Below are positions 1 to 5,759 of a stretch of 7,099 nt of DNA, piece by piece. This stretch comes from 2-02-FULL-38-15 sp964645555. GTDB lineage: Bacteria; Patescibacteriota; Microgenomatia; Daviesbacterales; UBA10151. A program made the translations under genes and the position numbers. Numbering within the stretch: the stretch's first letter is position 1; the number at the start of each line of letters is the position of its first letter. The DNA lies in the NCBI GenBank assembly GCA_964645555.1, contig CAZYBP010000047.1, positions 1-7,099 on the forward strand, given 5' to 3'. The notes beneath the pieces are model-generated. The model was not told the origin of the DNA. It saw only the letters and a program-made list of their open reading frames with translations, and did not search any database.

Positions 1-393
1 GCTCTTTAAAAACTGCAAGCCGCTCAGGAAACATTAAGCGTTAAATATTGTTTCAAAACACAAACGGCATTAAAAATACCGTTGCTGACGCTGCTAATGG
101 CGTAAAAGGTTTCATTTTCGGGGTTACACCTGGATTTGGACCTTCTCTCGCTTTAGCTGCCTAAAGCTACTTTAGAATTTGTCCTCTTTCTGACGGGATA
201 CTAAGGTACGTACAAAGTCAGGATGCTGTAAGTAAGGTGTTGGTTGATCCTTGCTAACAAAAGACAATTCAATCATTCATTAGTTTTCCTGCTAACTGGT
301 TACAACTATTGAATAAAAATTAATTAGCTAAGCTTGTAGAAGTTTTTTTTAGTCACAATTTTGGACTCGGCTGCAACGCCGACATCTCCACCA
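1..393 (+). ncRNA. ssrA: tmRNA (transfer-messenger RNA), 5' end cut by window edge
   Basis: tmRNA rescues stalled ribosomes together with SmpB: its tRNA-like ends accept alanine, and an internal frame adds a degradation tag. Seen here: the 3' end TCTCCACCA at 385-393; the conserved block before it (GCTAAGCTTGTAG, then GGACTCGG), which aligns in order with the E. coli RNA; and a tag frame ending in Leu-Ala-Leu-Ala-Ala-stop at 162-164. An H-type pseudoknot fits PK1, with stem 1 at 21-24/37-40 and stem 2 at 28-33/49-54, 11 bases before the likely resume codon. A 7-bp hairpin, 150-156/161-167, wraps the tag stop. The acceptor 5' strand and D-arm lie left of the window. The T-loop looks one base short (TGCAAC, about 373-378). 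The smpB gene is convergent immediately downstream. Confidence 0.93.
66..164 (+). other. tmRNA proteolysis-tag reading frame (about 32 codons plus stop)
   Basis: Read from GGC at 66, this frame gives a 32-residue tag that starts GIKNTVADAANG, ends GPSLALAA and stops at TAA 162-164. The ALAA end is the classic C-terminus recognised by ClpXP-type proteases. GGC at 66 is chosen because it lies 11 bases after PK1, the same spacing as in E. coli, and Gly resume codons are known. The tag is long compared with the usual 8-15 residues, and Gly- and Phe-rich in the middle. A later start in the same frame, such as GCT at 84, 90 or 93, cannot be excluded. The stop and C-terminus are much surer than the first codon. 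Confidence 0.75.
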
Positions 394-397
394 AATG

Positions 398-425
398 ATC
401 CCGACCAAGATTGTCGGGATTTTTT
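398..425 (+). terminator. Intrinsic terminator of ssrA
   Basis: A perfect 8-bp stem, ATCCCGAC (398-405) with GTCGGGAT (413-420), has a 7-base loop and is followed directly by TTTTT (421-425). It starts 4 bases after the tmRNA CCA end. There is no matching T-run on the other strand side, so it should act on the rightward transcript only. Confidence 0.9.
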
Positions 426-430
426 GTGGT

Positions 431-871
431 CTACTCTTTTCCCCGGAGTTCCTGCTCTACCCTTCTTTGGTGATCTCTTTCTTTAATTATTTTTCTTTTA
501 TCAAATTCCTTTTTGCTCTTTGCAAGACCTATTTCCACTTTAAATCTATTATTTTTTTCATACATAGAAACAGGTACCAGGGTTACAGGTTTTCCAGATG
601 TTTTACCGATTAAAGAGTTAATTTGTGTCTTGTGCAGTAGTAACTTCCTGGTTTTTTGAGCATCATACTCTTTGTCTGAAGCCTGGTTATATCTTTGGAT
701 ATTGGCATTAATCAAAAATGCCTCCCCATTTAAAATCCTTATATGACTTTCCCCTAAATCAATCCTGCCTGCCCTGATGGATTTAACCTCAGCTCCGGAT
801 AGCACTATCCCGGCTTCTAAATGTTCAAGGATATGGTAATTACGGAGAGCCTTTTTGTTGATAATTCTCAT
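431..871 (-). CDS. smpB: SsrA-binding protein SmpB
   Basis: SmpB binds the tRNA-like part of tmRNA and places it in the A site of stalled ribosomes, with its C-terminal tail reading the empty mRNA channel. The 146-residue protein is complete and full length for the family. Family landmarks in order: NYHILEHLEAGIVLSGAEVKSI (broken here by the usual small changes), the RAGRIDLGESH segment, TRKLLLHK, TLVPVSMYEKN, KVEIGLAKSKKEFDKR, and a basic tail KERDHQRRVEQELRGK. The lysine-rich N-terminal extension seen in many homologues is short. The ATG at 871 has no Shine-Dalgarno. A TACACT box (878-883, minus strand) lies 6 bases upstream, which would give an almost leaderless message. The gene faces the tmRNA gene tail to tail, and heptad array A lies directly upstream. 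Confidence 0.97.
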   Translation of the reverse strand: MRIINKKALRNYHILEHLEAGIVLSGAEVKSIRAGRIDLGESHIRILNGEAFLINANIQRYNQASDKEYDAQKTRKLLLHKTQINSLIGKTSGKPVTLVPVSMYEKNNRFKVEIGLAKSKKEFDKRKIIKERDHQRRVEQELRGKE

Positions 872-877
872 AGCTTA

Positions 878-883
878 AGTGTA
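878..883 (-). promoter_or_regulatory. Possible -10 box of smpB
   Basis: TACACT on the minus strand ends 6 bases before the smpB ATG. No -35 match is evident, and the box overlaps the outer edge of heptad array A. It is reported because other genes here show the same box-to-ATG spacing. Confidence 0.35.
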
Positions 884-976
884 AAGGGTAAAGTGCAAAA
901 GGTAAAGTTACAGCTTAAAGGGAAAAGCTTTTAGTTTTACGCTGTAGTTTTAAGCTTTGAGTTTTAAGTTTTGAGT
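879..976. repeat. Heptad array A: 14 heptamers as two inverted arms
   Basis: This noncoding stretch between smpB and the propeller gene divides cleanly into 14 consecutive 7-base words. The left seven (879-927) are of the type GNNTAAA. The right seven (928-976) are of the type TTTNAGT, i.e. the same kind of word on the other strand. The centre is the perfect palindrome AAAAGCTTTT (923-932). The arms pair imperfectly, word for word; for example GTTACAG (907-913) matches ACTACAG (complement of 942-948) at 5 of 7, and AGCTTAAA/TTTAAGCT (912-919/949-956) is perfect. In a shifted register each arm reads as four YAAA-type words followed by a fifth with ACA (TACAGCT at 909-915 on the left, ACAGCGT on the right arm complement). 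No gene or terminator is seen in it. Confidence 0.85.
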
Positions 977-999
977 TATTACGTAAGTAACAAACTTGT

Positions 1000-2816
1000 T
1001 TATTTTAAGTCAACTTGAAATATCTTACTGCCGTCCAGCAAATATACTTTTTTATCTTTTTCATCCACCACTAAATCCGAGGCATTAGCAAATTCACTGC
1101 CGCTCATTTGGCCTTTGTAGCTGCCTGTTTTGGTTAAGATTAACAGTCTGGAATTACCCGAATCCAGGATGTATACATTGTCAGTATCTGATGATACAAA
1201 AAAACTTTTAGGATCCTTAACTCCCTTATCTAACCCCTGATACCCAAAATTGTCTTTATCACCTTTGGTAAACCTTAAAATCTCTCCCCCAGTTTTTAGT
1301 ACGTAAATAGATGATTCAATTTGCATCCTTAAGGCACTGGAAAAATCTGCCTTGGTGTTTTTGCTTAGATACTCCCTTTTATCAGAATAGCCATCATTAG
1401 TAGCTATATATTTCCAAATTTGCCCGGTTACATCCAAAACATAGATATTGCCTGCAAAGCCATATATATCGGCAATTTTACCTAAATCAGCATCTTTTTT
1501 GGCGACAGTTGTCACCTTCTGATTAGTTGTATCAATCCGTAATACTCCTTTATCTTTAGAATAGACAAAGGCTAGGCCCCCATTTAGTGAAGACAAGTTT
1601 GCATCTCCCAACTTCTCTGAGCCGGCCAGAATTTGATTGCTCTTTTTGGCTAAATCGATAGCAACTAAGGTTTTGGCATCCGGATCTAAAAGCAATAGCT
1701 TGCCGGAAGACAAACTCATTTGAGTTGCCCTGAAATTTTTCCTGACTAAATCCATATCCAAAAATAGAGGAAAATCTGATACTGAAGATTGCTGCAATAT
1801 GGAATTTGAATCCTGCTCAATTTGCTTTTTTAAATCCTGAGCCTCTGAATCTTCAGGTTTCATACTTAAAGCCTGGTTTACTTCATTTTTGGCTAAATCA
1901 AGTTTAGCCTTAGCATCAACTAGATTTAAAGAAGCTAAACCTTTGGCAGTATTAAAATCATCTTTGGCTTTTTGCAAGACCTGTTGAAAAGCGGCTAATT
2001 TTTGAGCATCTTTATTCATTTTAACCTTAAAACCAACTCCTAAACCAATTATTAAAATTAAAATTATGCCAATAATAAGCCTGCCTCTGCCGCTTTTAGG
2101 AAAGTAATTTCTAACCAGCTTAGTAACCATGGCAACTAAATTCACCTTTGAACCGATTCCGGAAACTGCAGAATATAAATTATCCCCGGCAATTGATTCT
2201 TCCTTTTGTAAACTGGGAATTTCTTCCTGATCTACAGAAACCTGAGACTCTGCTGATTCCTGTTCAACTTCTACTGCTAAACCAGCCAGGCTTTGATTTT
2301 CTAAATTAGAAGCACCAATCCTACCAGTAACTTCCTCCTCGAAAGAGTCTAAGGGTAAGCTCAAAGACTTCTCTAAATCAGCATCTAAAAAGCTGACCAG
2401 GCTTTTGGTGGAAAAGAGTAATTTATCAGCCGGTTGTAAAAAACCTGAGATAAGCTGCTCGTTTGTACCAACTGTCAAAAGCGAGGATAGTTTATTATCT
2501 CTTTTTAAATATACTTCTGCTTCTCCTTTGACCATAAAGTATAAAATTTTACCGCTTATGGAGGCTGCAAGGAAGGAAAATTCATCCTGAGCAAACTTTT
2601 CCTTGGCTTGCTCGAAGGTAGCTTTTAATTTCTCCGGAGGACTACCCTCAAAGTCAAAATAGAAGTCTGAGATTTCAGCCAAAGACTGTCTGCCTCTCGT
2701 GAAAGCATCATCTGAGGATAAATCCAAAACAGCCAGAAAAGTATTATCTCCATCCTGAGAAGAGGAGATAACCTGAGCAGCTTTCTGGTCCGTATTTAAT
2801 CCAACAACTTGAACAA
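1000..2816 (-). CDS. Membrane protein: PP2C-like pseudophosphatase domain, one TM helix, coiled coil and outside beta-propeller (N-terminus lost in gap)
   Basis: About 605 residues are visible; the start lies in the N run. The first part (about 2330-2800) looks like a PPM/PP2C phosphatase fold. SQDGDNTFLAVLDL stands where the first metal-binding strand would be, KGEAEVYL where active enzymes have GDSRxYL, and LLFSTKSLVSFL where they have a TDG-type motif. The metal-binding aspartates therefore seem lost, suggesting a pseudophosphatase. An acidic Glu/Ser-rich linker follows, then a basic patch and one hydrophobic helix LIIGIILILIIGLGVGF (about 2030-2085). A Lys/Ala-rich coiled coil comes next (about 1880-2020), and last about six beta-propeller blades with strands such as GNIYVLDVTGQIWKY and NVYILDSGNSRLLIL (1003-1760). 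Topology by inference: phosphatase-like part inside, propeller outside. The true substrate or partner is unknown. It lies downstream of the PH-domain genes, probably in the same operon. Confidence 0.8.
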
Positions 2817-2916
2817 NNNNNNNNNNNNNNNNNNNNNNNNNNNNNNNNNNNNNNNNNNNNNNNNNNNNNNNNNNNNNNNNNNNNNNNNNNNNNNNNNNNN
2901 NNNNNNNNNNNNNNNN
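2817..2916. other. Assembly gap (100 N)
   Basis: Exactly 100 N, the conventional filler between contigs, so the real distance is unknown. It removes the C-terminus of the small membrane protein on its right, the N-terminus of the pseudophosphatase on its left, and whatever lies between them. Any frame read through it is artificial. Confidence 0.98.
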
Positions 2917-3146
2917 AGCATTCCCCATACCAGTAAAATCAATCCTATGGCAAAACCCGCATGAATAATGGCAAACGCTTTAACAACAGGCGAAACACTG
3001 GTAATTAAAGTTTTACTCATTAAATCCACCTGCCTTATTATAATTAATGCAAATATAGCGTAAAAAACTAAAATTAGCAAAATTGCTGCCTTTAACACAG
3101 CCAATGATAAATCTAAATTAAGCAAACTAGACGGGATGGTTGGCAT
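2917..3146 (-). CDS. Small two-helix membrane protein, C-terminus lost in gap (possibly DUF5657-like)
   Basis: 76 residues are visible from the ATG at 3146 to the gap. Two hydrophobic helices, about residues 13-37 (AVLKAAILLILVFYAIFALII) and 58-75 (AIIHAGFAIGLILLVWGM), are joined by a loop with VDLMSKTLITSVSPVVK. The start overlaps the end of the PH-domain gene by 20 bases in another frame, which implies translational coupling and a shared operon. I recall a Microgenomates family of unknown function (DUF5657) of this size and layout next to PH-domain proteins, but the assignment is from memory and not certain. The second helix runs almost to the gap, so only a short tail may be missing. Function is unknown. 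Confidence 0.75.
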
Positions 3147-3696
3147 CTTTACCCTTTCCGTGAATTTTATGCGTTTGATCCAAAATAAAGTCAGCTACAT
3201 GATGGGGTCTTGGGACAGCATGAAAATCAATATTTCTGGATGTACCTGCTGTTTGAATAAAAACATTGCCATAATGGAAGATGGCATTTAATATTCCCCC
3301 CATTGATGAGGAGGTATCTTCAATATTCCTAAGTGGGGCAACATCAATATTTTTAAAAAGTATCGAGTGAAAATCAACATCAATAATATTTTTATCTGTC
3401 ACAATGTAGACATTAAAATACCAATTTAAAAACCCTTCAAAAACAATTATTAAAGTAAGCAAATAGTTAATGATTAAAAATACTATCCCGTACAGCGGAG
3501 GAATTTGGGATAAATTAATATTAAAAAATAAGACAGCACCTGGTAAGAAAAAAGGGGTAAAAAACAGTATAGTGGCGGGAATTATCCAGCTTAAATTGGT
3601 AATAGGATGGGCCCTTAAAAGTAACAGGATTTTTTCATCTGGATCTTGACCTTCAAAACGGTAATTTGTTGGATGTTCAATATAAGCAGAAAACAT
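3127..3696 (-). CDS. PH-domain (YdbS/DUF304-like) membrane protein
   Basis: A complete 189-residue protein. An N-terminal soluble stretch (1-33) holds DEKILLLLRAHPI, typical of the segment before the helices in YdbS-type proteins. Two membrane helices follow at about 36-58 and 66-93, then a bacterial PH domain at about 94-175 with FNVYIVTDKNIIDVD, the family signature in which a strand follows the second helix. The strand-rich remainder includes LRNIEDTSSSMGGI and YGNVFIQTAG. The C-terminus is His- and Lys-rich. Family members are membrane proteins of unclear role, some linked to stress or envelope functions; no substrate can be named. The ATG at 3696 has no Shine-Dalgarno. A TATACT box ends 7 bases before it, which fits a leaderless message. 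Heptad array B lies just upstream. Confidence 0.88.
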   Translation of the reverse strand: MFSAYIEHPTNYRFEGQDPDEKILLLLRAHPITNLSWIIPATILFFTPFFLPGAVLFFNINLSQIPPLYGIVFLIINYLLTLIIVFEGFLNWYFNVYIVTDKNIIDVDFHSILFKNIDVAPLRNIEDTSSSMGGILNAIFHYGNVFIQTAGTSRNIDFHAVPRPHHVADFILDQTHKIHGKGKDANHPV

Positions 3697-3703
3697 TAAG
3701 CCG

Positions 3704-3709
3704 AGTATA
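3704..3709 (-). promoter_or_regulatory. -10 box of the PH-domain gene, leaderless spacing
   Basis: TATACT on the minus strand leaves 7 bases to the ATG at 3696, placing the transcription start at or within a base of the start codon. No clear -35 is visible; that position falls in heptad array B. Confidence 0.55.
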
Positions 3710-3715
3710 ACACTT

Positions 3716-3778
3716 TTTAGAGTCTAGTCGCTAGAATCTAGAGTCTAGGAAAAACAGTCTAGACTCTCGACTCTAGTC
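3716..3778. repeat. Heptad array B: nine CTAG-type heptamers
   Basis: Nine consecutive 7-base words of the form TCTAGNN (first TTTAGAG at 3716) fill the space between the PH-gene -10 region and the stop codon of the SpoIID-like gene at 3780. Six contain CTAG, a tetramer usually scarce in bacterial genomes. The odd word AAAACAG (3751-3757) interrupts the run; read in the CTAG register it is AAACAGT, the fifth word. AGAGTCTAG (3740-3748) and CTAGACTCT (3759-3767) form a perfect 9-bp stem over a 10-base loop. On the minus transcript the U-run falls in the loop, not after the stem, so this is not a standard terminator. Confidence 0.85.
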
Positions 3779-3779
3779 A

Positions 3780-5600
3780 CTATTTCTGTTCGATATTAAA
3801 CAATGGTCCGACAATTTGAATATTGGCAGGAGCACGCAAGTTAAAAAAGTTTTTAAAATCCGTAGCATTAATGGTTGTTGATCCTCCGTCTCCTGAGATA
3901 TTAACTGAAGTACTTCTGCCAGCACCTGTATCATATCCTACGCTGACACTGGAGACAGAACTGAAAGCATGAATTCCTCTATTTTGCAACTCCTGTCTGA
4001 CCTTTCCGGTATCCCAGGTATCTGTACCATCAGGATTAGGCTTATCCAGTTGAGCCAAGTGAGTTTGGGTAGAAGAATCTGCCTTACCCAGCAAAATTAC
4101 ATTGACAATATCTGCCAGTTCATCAGATTTTAACCAGGCAGTTTTATTATATGAGGCCCTTGCTCCCCAATCACAATAAAACCAAGGGGAATTTCTATCA
4201 TAGGCACTGGCTGCTAAATCAGCAAAATTACTGACAGAAGCAGAAGCATCGGTAGCATGTTTAGTCCAGGCAGTTCCACTCCAGCCAATCTCTCCGGAGG
4301 AAAAAATGTAACCCCCATGGGTAGAGGAAAACCAAGCCTTAACCGGACTGCCGCCGTTGGTCAGGACTACCCCTTTGGTTGCTTCTACTGCTGCCTGCCA
4401 ATTACCATCATTTACTTCTTTTTTTACCACCTGGCACTGCTGGGAAGGACAAATGTTAGACGCACCGTTATTGGTGTAGGCTAAGGCATAAGAACGGGCG
4501 GCAATAGCCTGGGCTTTTAATGCCTCCATTGGCCATGCGGCAGGCATTTCGTAGAGATGTTTTAAGTACTCATCAATATTCCAATTTTCATCAAAAACTT
4601 GGCCGTATTCATTGCTACCTGTGACATGGATATTAATTCCCTGATTATATCCGCTGGTGTAATCAGCATTATAGTAGGCAGAAAGAATTGATTGGGCGCT
4701 TTGGCCTGCTTCTGCCCTACCTTTGGCACCCCATTGGTTTAAACCTACCCTATTGGGCACACCATAAGTAAAAGCTGCAAACCGGGGAGAAAACCCGGGA
4801 TCTATACTTCTATCGTCTACACAACCTCCCTGCATGGTGTAAGCAGAGCGGGGAATATTTAAACTGGCCAGTTTGGCGGCTATCAATTCCTGCTGGCGGG
4901 CAGACAATTGAGCAATTTTACCTGCTAAATCAGACTGGTAAGCTTTGGCTTTTTTAATTTCCCCTCCTAAAAATGAGGCGTTTTTGTCTACATCTGCTTG
5001 AACTACAGCCAGTCTCATTTTATCCTTTTCCAGTTTTGTTTTTTCAGTTAGCAAATCTATCACCTCAGAGGTTATTGCAACAATTACTTCCCTGTCTTCC
5101 CTGGTAACAGACTGGCGGTAAGAAAGTTCCCTGAAAATATTGCTTGAGTGAATAGAAGACAAAATTACCACTAAAGGATCTGCCAGGTAAGAACGGATGT
5201 AGTAAGCTTTGACCCTTTTTTCCAGCAAGGCTTGCTGGAGAGCCAGTTTGTCTTCCCGCAAATCCAGATTTTTTTGTTTTTGGGCAATGCCTGCAGTTAA
5301 ATTATCAATAGTGGCCTGGATTTGAGCCAGTTGCCTTTCCAGGGATTCCAGCTGGCCTTCTAAGGGCTTGGTCGCTTTTACAGACATTTCCCTTGCTGAA
5401 TTTAACTTATCAATCTGATCTTGCAAATCTGAAATTTCATCAGCATGGACTACAGAAGTCAAAAGCCAAAAGTTAAAGGTCAAAAATACAAGTAAAAATC
5501 CAAAAGTGATCAAAACCTTGAACTTTTGAATTGTAATTTGGAATTTGGAATTTTGAATTTTGAGTTTCCACTGGGCAATCATGCCTTCAAATTTTACCAT
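3780..5600 (-). CDS. Secreted coiled-coil plus SpoIID/LytB-domain protein (probable peptidoglycan lytic enzyme or regulator), circularly permuted
   Basis: Numbering is from the possible TTG at 5627; the ATG at residue 10 (5600) is preferred because AAGG lies 8 bases before it and the TTG overlaps a GGAGGTGGAG stretch. Residues 20-62 are a signal peptide with probable cleavage VVHA|DE. Residues 63-255 form a long coiled coil like the N-termini of PcsB/CwlO proteins, including the YYIRSYLADPLVVILSS and NIFRELSYRQ segments. The SpoIID/LytB domain follows. SpoIID proteins are known as glycan-strand lytic transglycosylases or related amidase enhancers. The catalytic-type Glu360 is present in YEMPAAWPMEALKAQAIAARSY, and SSTHGG sits at 434-439. 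Unusually, the motif VGLNQWGAKG...YY (294-319), normally the end of the domain, comes before Glu360. Location by inference: cell wall, perhaps steered by FtsEX-like partners through the coiled coil. Confidence 0.85.
   Translation of the reverse strand: MVKFEGMIAQWKLKIQNSKFQITIQKFKVLITFGFLLVFLTFNFWLLTSVVHADEISDLQDQIDKLNSAREMSVKATKPLEGQLESLERQLAQIQATIDNLTAGIAQKQKNLDLREDKLALQQALLEKRVKAYYIRSYLADPLVVILSSIHSSNIFRELSYRQSVTREDREVIVAITSEVIDLLTEKTKLEKDKMRLAVVQADVDKNASFLGGEIKKAKAYQSDLAGKIAQLSARQQELIAAKLASLNIPRSAYTMQGGCVDDRSIDPGFSPRFAAFTYGVPNRVGLNQWGAKGRAEAGQSAQSILSAYYNADYTSGYNQGINIHVTGSNEYGQVFDENWNIDEYLKHLYEMPAAWPMEALKAQAIAARSYALAYTNNGASNICPSQQCQVVKKEVNDGNWQAAVEATKGVVLTNGGSPVKAWFSSTHGGYIFSSGEIGWSGTAWTKHATDASASVSNFADLAASAYDRNSPWFYCDWGARASYNKTAWLKSDELADIVNVILLGKADSSTQTHLAQLDKPNPDGTDTWDTGKVRQELQNRGIHAFSSVSSVSVGYDTGAGRSTSVNISGDGGSTTINATDFKNFFNLRAPANIQIVGPLFNIEQK
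5458..5569. repeat. Heptad array C: inverted heptamer arms inside the signal-peptide coding region
   Basis: Sixteen consecutive 7-base words. The left seven (5458-5506) are A-rich (GTCAAAA, GCCAAAA and similar). The centre word TGATCAA holds the palindrome TGATCA (5507-5512). The right eight (5514-5569) are T-rich (AATTTGG twice, AATTTTG twice, and variants). Right-arm words complement left-arm words position by position. In the CAAAANN register both arms show four YAAA-type words and then a fifth with ACA: ACAAGTA on the left, ACAATTC on the right complement. The array spans codons 20-57 of the SpoIID-like gene on the minus strand. Confidence 0.85.
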
Positions 5601-5658
5601 GACATAAACCTTTAACTCCACCTCCAAAAGTTACCCAGAGATTGGAAACTATGCTAAG

Positions 5659-5683
5659 CCACAACTATATAAACTAGTTGTGG
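5659..5683. promoter_or_regulatory. Palindromic operator-like site 1
   Basis: CCACAACTA and TAGTTGTGG are perfect 9-bp inverted arms around a 7-base spacer (TATAAAC). It lies between divergent genes and upstream of an antitoxin, where autoregulatory sites commonly occur. It could also be a hairpin. An identical site is at 6395-6419. Confidence 0.6.
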
Positions 5684-5687
5684 TAAA

Positions 5688-5712
5688 CCACAATTAGTCT
5701 ACATAATTGTGG
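5688..5712. promoter_or_regulatory. Palindromic operator-like site 2 (variant)
   Basis: CCACAATTA and TAATTGTGG flank a 7-base spacer, the same geometry as site 1 with one base changed symmetrically in both arms (C to T, G to A). That compensating change supports selection on the inverted symmetry. TTGTGGTAAAC occurs at the right edge of both sites (5678-5688, 5707-5717) and again at 6414-6424. Confidence 0.6.
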
Positions 5713-5718
5713 TAAACT
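5710..5718 (+). promoter_or_regulatory. Extended -10-like box TGGTAAACT, copy 1
   Basis: The same box stands 7 bases before ATG in copy 2 (6417-6425), where it precedes the secreted-protein gene. Here it precedes the short frame at 5726. It matches the -10 consensus only partly (TAAACT) but has the TG extension. Confidence 0.35.
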
Positions 5719-5725
5719 TTTACTA

Positions 5726-5749
5726 ATGTCCAAAAAAATCATGGTATAA
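5726..5749 (+). pseudogene. Vestigial gene start: seven-codon frame MSKKIMV
   Basis: ATG at 5726 reads M-S-K-K-I-M-V then TAA, whose last bases form part of the TATAAT box of the next gene. The first five codons are identical to those of the secreted-protein gene at 6433, with the same promoter box 7 bases upstream. It looks like a leftover start of a copy of that gene, cut where the antitoxin promoter begins (5741). A leader-peptide role is possible but unsupported. Confidence 0.5.
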
Positions 5750-5750
5750 T
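5742..5750 (+). promoter_or_regulatory. Extended -10 promoter of the antitoxin-toxin operon
   Basis: TGGTATAAT is a perfect -10 hexamer with a TG extension. Nine bases separate it from the DUF433 ATG at 5760, so the leader would be about 3 bases and there is no Shine-Dalgarno. No good -35 is seen. The operator-like palindromes are 30-90 bases upstream. Confidence 0.7.
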
Positions 5751-5759
5751 ACTCACATT

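Larger units (their letters stand above)
5650..5740 (+). repeat. Promoter/operator segment, copy 1 (left of antitoxin-toxin pair)
   Basis: 5650-5688 is identical over 39 bases to 6386-6424, and 5724-5740 (TAATGTCCAAAAAAATC) is identical over 17 bases to 6431-6447. Between them this copy carries one additional palindrome unit (5688-5712) that copy 2 lacks. The 133-base space between the divergent SpoIID-like and DUF433 genes is largely made of this segment. Confidence 0.9.

Noticed and set aside
67..105. Tag frame starting GCA at 67 and ending LLTLLMA
   Set aside because: GCA is the commonest resume codon, but the peptide lacks the ALAA-type end and the frame at 66 ends in perfect LALAA within the expected stop hairpin.
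395..613. Rightward 72-codon frame starting with the terminator
   Set aside because: Lies over the terminator and antisense to smpB; Phe/Ser/Leu-rich shadow with no family features.
2405..2590. Rightward 61-codon frame
   Set aside because: Antisense to the PP2C-like coding region, no start signal and no recognisable features.
2796..2928. Continuation of the small membrane protein and start of the propeller protein through the N run
   Set aside because: The N run joins unrelated sequence ends; residues beyond it in either frame (MGNA..., ...LFKLLD) are artefacts.
3716..3778. Intrinsic terminator after the SpoIID-like gene
   Set aside because: The hairpin exists but its U-run is in the loop rather than after the stem on the minus transcript.
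4257..4484. Rightward 75-codon frame
   Set aside because: Antisense to the conserved SpoIID/LytB domain, which explains the open frame.
5601..5627. TTG start for the SpoIID-like gene
   Set aside because: Possible, but the TTG is embedded in a GGAGGTGGAG ribosome-binding-like stretch and lacks its own upstream site; ATG at 5600 is more likely.
5650..5740. CRISPR-like or IS terminal repeats
   Set aside because: Only two segment copies, no regular spacers, no transposase gene and no target-site duplication that can be recognised.
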